A DNA stretch of 64,000 nt from Fervidobacterium changbaicum (GTDB lineage: Bacteria > Thermotogota > Thermotogae > Thermotogales > Fervidobacteriaceae): contig NZ_CP026721.1 of NCBI RefSeq assembly GCF_004117075.1, positions 496,001 through 560,000 of the forward strand. Direction: 5' to 3'. The notes beneath the pieces are model-generated. The model was given only the letters and a program-made list of their open reading frames with translations. It did no database searches and was not told where the DNA came from. The first letter of the stretch is position 1; each line of letters begins with the position of its first letter. Shown piece by piece: positions 57,198 through 64,000 of this stretch. The position numbers were made by a program, and so were the translations under genes.

Positions 57198-57225
57198 ATG
57201 TTGACAAGGAAGGGGACATTAGTAA

Positions 57226-58122
57226 ATGGAAAAGAAAATCATTGCAGTTGATATTGGTGGAACTACCGTTAAAGGCGCAGTATTTTCCAAAAATAAAATA
57301 CAAAAAAAGGTTGTTAAGAACACATCTAGGGTAGATCCGCTAAACACGACAATAAAGATCATTGAACAGTTAATGGAAAATGACAAAGAAATATCAGCCA
57401 TCGGTATTGCAACAGCAGGAAGAGTTAACTCATTAACGGGAGAAATCTTATATGCTACACCCAACTTGAAGAACTGGGCAGGTAGAAACATAAAAAAAGA
57501 GCTGGAAACTCTCTTTGGCATCCCGACATATGTTATAAACGATGCCAAAGCAGCTACATTAGCTGAAGCTTACACTCGTAAAGTGCACTCACTTGTCTTT
57601 TTAACCATAGGAACGGGATTAGGCGGGGGGGTCTTTATTGATGGTAAATTGGTAAATGGAACTTTGTGGGAAGCTGGGGAAATTGGGCATACCATACTTT
57701 ATCCAAATGGTCGAAAATGTAACTGTGGCAAGAGAGGTTGCGCAGAGCAGTACATATCTATGAAAGTTCTCCACAGGTACGCAAAAATCCCCTTAGCTGA
57801 AAGGAATCAGTTGCTTGCCGGTTTCATAAACAACGAAGAAAAAGTGTTAGCTGCAGTTGAAAAATTGTGCGGTAACCTGGCGATGTTGATTGATAAAATA
57901 TTTCTCATCATAGACCCAGAAATTGTAGTCGTTGGCGGAGGATTTTCAGAGCTTGGAGAAATGGCCTTGCATATACTTAGGAACAAGCTGATAGAGTATT
58001 CGTCTAAATCTCTTTATCATCCAACTCAGGTCGAACTCAGCATCTTTCAAAACGACGCTGGGCTTATTGGTGCTTCTCTTTTCGCTGCAACGCAGTATGA
58101 GGAGGTAGTATATCATGGTTGA
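57226..58122 (+). CDS. nanK: ROK-family sugar kinase (N-acetylmannosamine kinase-like)
   Basis: 298 aa. ATP site 'DIGGTTVKGAVF' (about 9-20), catalytic Asp in 'VINDAKAATLAEA', 'LTIGTGLGGGVF', and the ROK zinc signature 'GHTILYPNG.KCNCGKRGC'. With nanE in the same operon, ManNAc is the most economical substrate; glucose or mannose remain possible. It has an enzyme layout without the N-terminal helix-turn-helix of ROK repressors. Overlaps the regulator gene by 8 bp. Confidence 0.85.
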   Translation: MEKKIIAVDIGGTTVKGAVFSKNKIQKKVVKNTSRVDPLNTTIKIIEQLMENDKEISAIGIATAGRVNSLTGEILYATPNLKNWAGRNIKKELETLFGIPTYVINDAKAATLAEAYTRKVHSLVFLTIGTGLGGGVFIDGKLVNGTLWEAGEIGHTILYPNGRKCNCGKRGCAEQYISMKVLHRYAKIPLAERNQLLAGFINNEEKVLAAVEKLCGNLAMLIDKIFLIIDPEIVVVGGGFSELGEMALHILRNKLIEYSSKSLYHPTQVELSIFQNDAGLIGASLFAATQYEEVVYHG

Positions 58123-58951
58123 AGATATCTTGACGCGTTTAAGTTACCAACCCGGTGCTCTGACTAAAAAGGAAAAAATAATAGCACAGTACGTCATAGA
58201 GAACGGTGAAGAGGTTGTGCATATGAGCATCACAGAACTTTCTGATTTATTGAACGTTGGTGAAGGCACTATCGTTAGATTTTGTCAAAAACTCGGCTTT
58301 GAAGGATTTCATTCTTTCAAAATATTTCTTGCAAAAAGTTTACCAAATAACAAAAACGAGGCAGAATCCTTTTCTTCTGAGGACCTGCTTTTGCAAATAA
58401 AAACGAATCACATTAATACTATTGTACAAACGTACGAATTACTCAGTTCGTCCAAGGAAGTCCTAAGCAAGTGTGCCGAAATAATTTCGCAATGCAAAAA
58501 GCTTTACACAGTAGGTGTTGGTGCATCTGGAGCAACAGCATTGGATGCATACTACAAATTTATGAGAATAGGTATTGATACGTTCTTTTCCCAAGACACC
58601 CACTTAGTAGCTATGGCACTTGCCACCTCCACTTCGAATGATGTCCTTCTTGCCTTTTCTCAAAGCGGGTCAACATCTGTGATCGTAGATCTGTCGAAAA
58701 TGGCAAAGGACAATAATACAAAAATTGTTGCCGTAACGGGACATAAGAGATCTCCTCTTGCAGAAGTCGCTGATTATGTTTTACTTACGCCTATTCGCGA
58801 AGCACCATTTGAAAGCGGTGCGATAAGATCGAAAATTTCTCAGCTACATGTCTTAGAAGCTCTATTTGAAATGACTAAGCGGAATATAAAAGAAAGGGCA
58901 AACCACTATATACAACAAACTGCTCGCGCTGTTGAAAGGTGGATTTACTAG
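58115..58951 (+). CDS. RpiR-family transcriptional regulator
   Basis: 278 aa. N-terminal HTH (about 1-75, 'MSITELSDLLNVGEGTIVRFCQKLGF') and C-terminal SIS domain (about 120-250, 'YTVGVGASGATALDAYYKFMRIG', 'LAFSQSGSTSVIVDL'), which binds phosphosugars. Last gene of the operon. It probably senses a sugar phosphate of the pathway, such as ManNAc-6-phosphate or GlcNAc-6-phosphate, and acts at the palindromes at 47427-47445 and 47554-47570 (inference). Confidence 0.92.
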   Translation: MVEDILTRLSYQPGALTKKEKIIAQYVIENGEEVVHMSITELSDLLNVGEGTIVRFCQKLGFEGFHSFKIFLAKSLPNNKNEAESFSSEDLLLQIKTNHINTIVQTYELLSSSKEVLSKCAEIISQCKKLYTVGVGASGATALDAYYKFMRIGIDTFFSQDTHLVAMALATSTSNDVLLAFSQSGSTSVIVDLSKMAKDNNTKIVAVTGHKRSPLAEVADYVLLTPIREAPFESGAIRSKISQLHVLEALFEMTKRNIKERANHYIQQTARAVERWIY

Positions 58952-59619
58952 CAGATTTACACATGCAGAGTATTTCCGAGGTTCTAAGTATCGTTTGTAG
59001 AAAACAAGTGAAAAATGTGCAAAACTAAAGAAATTTGTGATAACTGATTTTCTTGCAGTTTGTTTGCTAAAGGAAGATCTTATGAGCATTTTCTTATGAT
59101 ATGGTCTCTTGATAAAATGATATAGCAAATGGACATTATAGCACACATTTGCTACTAATGACATATCAAATTGGACGTGACGAAATGTAGTGTCTTCATT
59201 CTTTTAGCATTGGTATTATCTGCACTTACAAAACATGCTGAAACAAATTTTTATTTTAAACTAGGCACAAAGAAAAGTAGTTAATTAGATAATGTTTTAA
59301 GGTAAAAGCAATAGGCATATCAATAACTTAAAAACAGATTTTTAACTGTTGATTCTAAGCAAAATGAGATCATCTTAGCGTATCAGACGATGCTGATAGT
59401 AAACGCCACATGATTAAGGTAATAATAAGCACTTTGTATGTAGTTTGAATAGCTCGACATAGTACAGCGTTTTGATCCGTAACGAATGAGAGAAGTATAA
59501 CTGATTTCTTATGAAGCTACACCGGTCCAAAGAGTTCCAACTGTTTTGTGTTCTCGATTAATAAGCGACGCTTTATTGTGAAGCGTAAGAATATAACAAT
59601 AAGAAAGGGGGTAGCGAGG
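58952..59619 (+). other. 668-bp gene-free stretch
   Basis: No frame here looks like protein. The sequence is AT-rich. A 9-bp perfect inverted repeat TAGCAAATG / CATTTGCTA (59123-59131 / 59146-59154, 14-nt loop) and a small ACGCTT/AAGCGT hairpin (59568-59573 / 59581-59586) near the next gene are the only structures I see. No clear terminator follows the RpiR gene and no convincing promoter is visible. Confidence 0.5.
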
Positions 59620-61068
59620 ATGAAACCGTGTGTAAAGGTTTTATTTTTGTTTGCGATTCTTGTACAGGTAGTTTCGTTTGCTTCAACGTCTCAAACACGT
59701 ATTTCGGTACTCTTAAGCGTCGAACTCGACTCATCCGGGGCTTCAAAAGGTTATCTTTTTAGCGTGGTAAAGTTCGAGTGTCTCAGTTCTGTCAAAGTAA
59801 ACGATAGCGCGTTCTCAGCTGGGGACATAATTGAAATAACAACAAACCAAGGAGGTCTCATAGTAAATGGTAACGCTGTAGGAGTTGATACATTAGTTCT
59901 AAAAGGTACTGTGAAGTTACTATCAGCAAAGCGAGCGCTCGGAGTACCACAGTACTCAGACACAATATATGTTAAATTTGTCAATGGAAAGATTGCGTTA
60001 ATTAACGAACTGGAATTAGAGAATTATGTAGAGTTAGTTGTTCCAAGCGAGGTACCATCATGGTTTGAGAAGGAGGCGATTAAAGCTCAAGCTGTTTTGG
60101 CAAGAAGCAGAGCGGTGGCAGACGTTTTGAGCGGGCCGAAAGAAAAGTTCTTCGGAGCTCACTGTGATGACAGTACAAATAGCCAGGTTTTCAACAATCA
60201 GATAGTTAGCAATATAATTAAGGTTGCAGTTTCCGAAACGACTGGTGAAATTTTAGTTATCGACGGTAAACCAATGGATACGATAGTGTATTTTTCAACA
60301 TCTGCTGGATTCACTTCAAACAGTGAGGAAGTTTGGAGCGACGCAAAGGGCAAATTCCCAGGTGAACCGATACCTTATCTAAGATCAAAGCCACAGTTCT
60401 CAAAATTTATTGTAAATGAAGTAAACGAAGTATTTTGGGATAAATTCTTCAGATCTTTCTGGGGCCTTGAAAAAGAACTTTGCGATTTTTATGACCGAGA
60501 GTCTCCATGGTTTCGATGGAAAGTAACTATGACCAGAGAGGAACTCGAGGTTTCAATTAGTAAAGGTCTTGTTGCAAGGGAAAAGGCCGACCTTACCTTA
60601 GGGTTCGATGCCATTAGAACAGTTGAAGGAAGGCTAATAGACGTAAATGATCCAAACTTCTCCATAGGAGAGCTGAAAGACTTACAGGTCATGAAACGAG
60701 GGCAAGGTGGCATCGTTATGACTCTCAGAATTATAGCAGAAAGCGGAATCTACGATGTCGACAAAGAATATAACATACGTTTCGTTATAAGACCTACAAA
60801 AGCAATAACCGGTATGCCAAAAGACATAAACCTTGAAAGGCACGACGGAAGTCTTGTTTCCAACTATTCCATTCTCCCCAGCGGGTATTTCACGTTTTTA
60901 ATAGAGAAATTCGAAGGAAAGATAAAGCAGATCACATTTTACGGTGGTGGAAACGGCCATGGTGTTGGTATGAGTCAGTACGGCGCAAATTATCTCGCTA
61001 AAAATGGCAAGAACTATCAAGAGATCATTCGTACATTCTACGAAGGTGAAATAGAAAAAGCGTTTTAA
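59620..61068 (+). CDS. SpoIID/LytB-domain lytic transglycosylase-like protein
   Basis: 482 aa from the ATG at 59620, 8 bp after GAAAGGGGG; the longer frame has no ribosome site. Signal peptide (about 1-22). The SpoIID domain has the catalytic Glu in 'LVVPSEVPSWFEKEAIKAQAV', 'DDSTNSQVF' and the closing 'GHGVGMSQYGANYLA'. SpoIID cuts glycan strands that have lost their stem peptides; homologues are widespread in non-sporulating bacteria. Single gene with its own terminator. Confidence 0.88.
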   Translation: MKPCVKVLFLFAILVQVVSFASTSQTRISVLLSVELDSSGASKGYLFSVVKFECLSSVKVNDSAFSAGDIIEITTNQGGLIVNGNAVGVDTLVLKGTVKLLSAKRALGVPQYSDTIYVKFVNGKIALINELELENYVELVVPSEVPSWFEKEAIKAQAVLARSRAVADVLSGPKEKFFGAHCDDSTNSQVFNNQIVSNIIKVAVSETTGEILVIDGKPMDTIVYFSTSAGFTSNSEEVWSDAKGKFPGEPIPYLRSKPQFSKFIVNEVNEVFWDKFFRSFWGLEKELCDFYDRESPWFRWKVTMTREELEVSISKGLVAREKADLTLGFDAIRTVEGRLIDVNDPNFSIGELKDLQVMKRGQGGIVMTLRIIAESGIYDVDKEYNIRFVIRPTKAITGMPKDINLERHDGSLVSNYSILPSGYFTFLIEKFEGKIKQITFYGGGNGHGVGMSQYGANYLAKNGKNYQEIIRTFYEGEIEKAF

Positions 61069-61114
61069 GTTCAAAAGCTTTTCTTGAAAAGTAAGATTTC
61101 ACAACAGTTTGTAA

Positions 61115-61137
61115 GGGGCTTCGGCCCCATTTTTTTA
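61115..61137 (+). terminator. terminator after the SpoIID-like gene
   Basis: GGGGC (61115-61119), TTCG tetraloop, GCCCC (61124-61128), then A and eight T. Confidence 0.92.
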
Positions 61138-61294
61138 CGGCGTGCACCTTTTATTTTCTGCTAGTTAGTTCTTCTTGTAATCAAAATTTTAAGAAATTTG
61201 GAAAAAATAGGAGACTTGAAGGTATAAATGGCAGAAAGTCCGCATTTTTCGATTTCAGGAATAGAAATAGTGAAAATTTGGAGATTGTATAATC

Positions 61295-61322
61295 TGGTCA
61301 AAATATGATAGTATGTTATAAC
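61295..61322 (+). promoter_or_regulatory. possible promoter of the family-5 transporter operon
   Basis: -35 TGGTCA (61295-61300), 16-bp spacer, -10 TATAAC (61317-61322). Another -10-like TATAAT at 61288-61293 has no -35. The remaining ~150 bp after the preceding terminator show nothing else. Confidence 0.4.
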
Positions 61323-61374
61323 AAATTGTGCCGTACGAGTTATATGCCATATCATTTTTAAAGGGGTGAGAAGT

Positions 61375-62964
61375 ATGAAAAGGTTTTATGCGATTCTGAC
61401 ACTGTTGGTACTGATGGTAACTATTTCACTTGGTGCAGAACTTTCCATGATAATTTCTGTCACAGGTCCATTCCAGAGGAACTTTAACCCGTATTTTGCA
61501 GGTGCTACCGGCTACGTTGCAGCAGGTTTCATTTACGAAACATTGATATATGCGAACACAAAAACAGGAGATTTTGTACCTTGGCTGGCATCAGAGTTTA
61601 AATGGGGTGCTGGCTACAAAGAAATTACTTTCAAATTGCGCAGAGGAGTCAAGTGGTCAGACGGAACATCTTTTACAGCAGATGACGTGATATTCACATT
61701 CGAAACGCTGAAAAAATTCCCTGCACTTGATGTTCCGGGAGTTTGGAAAGGTGGACTGGCTGAGGTTGTGAAAGTCGACGACTATACCGTGAAATTAAAA
61801 CTCTCAACAGTAAACACACTCTATTTGTATAGCGTTGCGGGAGTTTACATACTTCCAAAGCACATTTGGAGCAAAGTTGAAGATCCGTCAAAGTTCACCA
61901 ATGAAAATCCTGTTGGAACAGGAGCTTATCTACTCGATAACTTTTCCACACAGGTTATAACGTTGAAGAAGAACCCAAACTACTGGAATGCTGCAAACGT
62001 AAAAGTTGATTCGATAAGAATACCCGCGTTTAGCGGCAACGAAAGTGCACAGTTGGCGGTTGCAAACGGTGAAATCGACTGGGCTGGTATTAACTTCCCA
62101 CAGATCGAGAAACTTGTTCAGCAGAGGAAAGAACTGAACTATTGGTTTGCAGAGGGTAATCCAGTGTTCTTGTTCTTTAATCTTGCAAAAGACCCATTCA
62201 AGGATGCGACCTTGAGGAAAGCATTTGCATATGCAATTAATACTGACATGTTGATCAAAATCGGAATGACCGGTTATGCTGCCCCAGTGAATCCGGTTGT
62301 TATTAAGTCTGGATACGAGTATCTGATAAGCGAAGATTTGAAGAATTTGTGGTGGAAGTATGACCCAAAGACTGCAGAGAAGCTTTTTGCTCAGGCCGGT
62401 TTCAAGAAAGGAAAAGATGGAATTCTTGCGAAGGGTAATATTAAGCTTAGTTACGAATTATTAGTTCCAGCAGGATGGACAGACTGGATCGCCGTCTGTG
62501 AGTTGCTATCACAACAAATGGCGAACTACGGAGTTGAGCTAAAAGTTACACCTATAGATTACGGTGAATATTTGCAAAGAATTCGGAACAAGAACTTCGA
62601 CGTAGTTCTGAGCTGGTCAAATTACGGCGCTACTCCGTACAATTTCTACGATAACCATCTGAACTCTGCAAATGCATACGTTGGTAGTAACAGAGGCGGA
62701 TGGATAGATAAGACAACCGACGAACTTTTGGCGAAGATAAAGGAAACAGCAGACATATCTGCAAGGAAGGTTATCATGTCAAGGTTACAAAGAATCCTTC
62801 TTGAAAACGTACCAGCTGTTCCTTTGTATTACAATCCAGTTTGGTTCATTTACTCGACGAAGAACTTTACAGGCTGGCCAAATGAAAAAAAGCCTTACGT
62901 AGAACCAAGAATTACCGGTATGGATAAAATTTATCTCATCATGAACTTGGAACCTGTTAAATAA
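61375..62964 (+). CDS. family-5 ABC substrate-binding protein (oligopeptide/oligosaccharide type)
   Basis: 529 aa from the ATG at 61375 behind AAAGGGGTGAG. Signal peptide (about 1-20, 'ILTLLVLMVTISLGAE') without lipobox. Family-5 features: 'GPFQRNFNPYFAGATGYVAAGFIYETL', 'FKLRRGVKWSDGTSFTADDVIFTFE', 'NPVGTGAYLL', 'KAFAYAIN'. In Thermotogota many such proteins bind beta-linked oligosaccharides rather than peptides, so the annotation 'dipeptide transporter' would be misleading without binding data. Confidence 0.9.
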   Translation: MKRFYAILTLLVLMVTISLGAELSMIISVTGPFQRNFNPYFAGATGYVAAGFIYETLIYANTKTGDFVPWLASEFKWGAGYKEITFKLRRGVKWSDGTSFTADDVIFTFETLKKFPALDVPGVWKGGLAEVVKVDDYTVKLKLSTVNTLYLYSVAGVYILPKHIWSKVEDPSKFTNENPVGTGAYLLDNFSTQVITLKKNPNYWNAANVKVDSIRIPAFSGNESAQLAVANGEIDWAGINFPQIEKLVQQRKELNYWFAEGNPVFLFFNLAKDPFKDATLRKAFAYAINTDMLIKIGMTGYAAPVNPVVIKSGYEYLISEDLKNLWWKYDPKTAEKLFAQAGFKKGKDGILAKGNIKLSYELLVPAGWTDWIAVCELLSQQMANYGVELKVTPIDYGEYLQRIRNKNFDVVLSWSNYGATPYNFYDNHLNSANAYVGSNRGGWIDKTTDELLAKIKETADISARKVIMSRLQRILLENVPAVPLYYNPVWFIYSTKNFTGWPNEKKPYVEPRITGMDKIYLIMNLEPVK

Positions 62965-63013
62965 TAAAATGAGTTGATAATTTTTGAAATTCTAAAAGGA
63001 GTTTCATCAAATT

Positions 63014-63091
63014 AACAGCAACGCACGATAATTACTTCCTGCTGTTGACTCAGGGATTTTGTAAGAAACACGACAGTGCGTTGCTGTTTTT
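63014..63091 (+). terminator. long-loop attenuator between binding protein and permease
   Basis: A perfect 13-bp stem AACAGCAACGCAC / GTGCGTTGCTGTT (63014-63026 / 63076-63088) closes a 49-nt loop and is followed by T. The loop contains its own CCTG/CAGG hairpin, and its GCTGTT (63051-63056) can pair with AACAGC of the left arm. Confidence 0.7.
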
Positions 63092-63121
63092 ATAAAGAAA
63101 TCTTGTCTTGAGGTAAGGAAG

Positions 63122-64000
63122 GTGAGAGGTTTGAAGTACGTTGCCAACAGATTGTTTTTCTTTGTTATAACTCTTTTCTTCGCTCTCACGATTAATTTTG
63201 TTCTTCCCAGGCTTATGCCAGGTGACCCTGCAGAAAGGATCCTTTCACGCTTTGGTCCAAACGTGGATGAAAAAGCTATAGAGGCAATGAGAATAGCCCT
63301 TGGTGTAGAAAAAGATAAAAATTTATTATCACAGTTCGTTGATTACTTAAAAAACACGATCACAGGGAACTTCGGTATATCTTATCTTCACTATCCCGTC
63401 CCGGTGTCACAGGTTCTGAGAAATTCGATTCCATGGACTCTAGGGCTAGTCGGAACTTCAACAATTTTGAGCTTCTTGCTTGGAACTTTTCTTGGTATAT
63501 ATGCAGGATGGAATAGAGATAAACTGAGTGGCTCTGCGTTACTGGTATTTTCACTTTCGTTAAGAGCAATTCCATACTTCTGGTTAGCGATGATAATATT
63601 GTACATTTTCGGCTATAAACTTGGATGGTTCCCGTTATCGAATGCTTACTCTACAACAGAGATTCTAACAGGTTTCAGTTTAGTCTTAAGTGTAATATAC
63701 CACGCGATACTGCCTAGTATAACACTTATCGTTGCATCCCTTGGAAGCTGGATACTGACAATGAGAAACAACATGGTGTCTGTTCTTTCAGAAGATTTCA
63801 TCACCCTAGCGGAAGCAAAAGGTTTGGACGAGAGATATATAATGGTGCACTACGCGGCAAGAAATGCAATATTGCCGAGTATTACTGCATTTGGTATATC
63901 ACTCGGTTTCGTCGTCAGTGGAGCCCTATTAACAGAGATAGTGTATTCATATCCAGGTGTAGGTTATCAACTTTACAGAGCTGTCCTTAGCCAGGATTTC
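63122..64000 (+). CDS. ABC transporter permease (OppB/DppB type), 3' end outside window
   Basis: Open to the last base (293 codons seen). Start at GTG 63122 (GAGG 8 bp upstream) or at TTG 63131 (behind GGTGAGAGG). First helix 'RLFFFVITLFFALTINFVLPRLMPGDPAERIL', where 'PRLMPGDPAE' is the OppB signature, and the late 'GALLTEIVYSYPGVGYQLY' is also typical. EAA-like 'LAEAKGLDERYIMVHYAARNA'. Partner of the binding protein upstream; the second permease and ATPases should follow beyond the window. Confidence 0.93.
   Translation, partial: MRGLKYVANRLFFFVITLFFALTINFVLPRLMPGDPAERILSRFGPNVDEKAIEAMRIALGVEKDKNLLSQFVDYLKNTITGNFGISYLHYPVPVSQVLRNSIPWTLGLVGTSTILSFLLGTFLGIYAGWNRDKLSGSALLVFSLSLRAIPYFWLAMIILYIFGYKLGWFPLSNAYSTTEILTGFSLVLSVIYHAILPSITLIVASLGSWILTMRNNMVSVLSEDFITLAEAKGLDERYIMVHYAARNAILPSITAFGISLGFVVSGALLTEIVYSYPGVGYQLYRAVLSQDF

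Noticed and set aside
57226-58122. ROK transcriptional repressor instead of kinase
   Set aside because: The protein begins directly with the ATP-binding motif at residue 9 and lacks the N-terminal helix-turn-helix of ROK repressors; an RpiR regulator follows.

Overview
The window comes from a thermophilic bacterium of the phylum Thermotogota, most likely Fervidobacterium or a close relative. I infer this from the AT-rich sequence, the many TTG/GTG starts behind strong GGAGG ribosome sites, a cobalamin methionine synthase without reactivation domain, an Omp85 protein fitting the toga outer membrane, family-5 solute-binding proteins, and a metG-gyrA-archease-lexA-STAS-rpiB gene order that I recall from Thermotoga maritima. 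Genus is inference; no rRNA is present.

Layout. 1-4.6 kb: the end of a beta-propeller protein, then metH. 4.6-17.2 kb (minus strand): malE-malF-malG-phosphodiesterase, then gltX-alaX-three envelope proteins. An IS6-like element with a clean 9-bp target duplication sits exactly between the phosphodiesterase and gltX, which were about 24 bp apart before insertion. 17.2-23 kb: a cyclic-2,3-diphosphoglycerate-synthetase-like GTPase, a small protein, an IS200/IS605 element (decayed tnpA, intact tnpB, a hairpin-rich end fitting an omega-RNA), a two-component system and tRNA-Ser(CGA). 23-32.9 kb (minus): a long run of closely packed housekeeping and stress genes behind an extended -10 promoter at metG. 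33-35.4 kb (minus): thymidine kinase and a LysM protein built on a 5'-nucleotidase fold that has lost its metal ligands.

35.6-44.2 kb (plus): tatD-ruvA, a 165-aa protein with a probable start-region frameshift, a DRTGG/PHP/GHKL trio, an Omp85 protein, an 8-oxoguanine glycosylase, ftcD and an aldo-keto reductase. 44.2-59 kb is the most distinctive part. A GH38 alpha-mannosidase diverges from an operon of nanE, an FAD oxidoreductase, a three-gene sugar ABC importer, a secreted GHL10 glycosidase with a carbohydrate-binding domain, a DUF4127 protein, a ROK kinase and an RpiR regulator. I read it as a system for importing and degrading a mannose- or N-acetylmannosamine-containing glycan. About 670 bp without genes follow, then a SpoIID-like lytic transglycosylase and the start of a family-5 oligosaccharide/oligopeptide transporter running off the end.

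Recurring designs: all three junctions between a solute-binding protein and its first permease carry a strong hairpin, and none of the three importers has its ATPase here, so shared ATPases elsewhere are likely. Nothing looks like a prophage, CRISPR array or replication origin.
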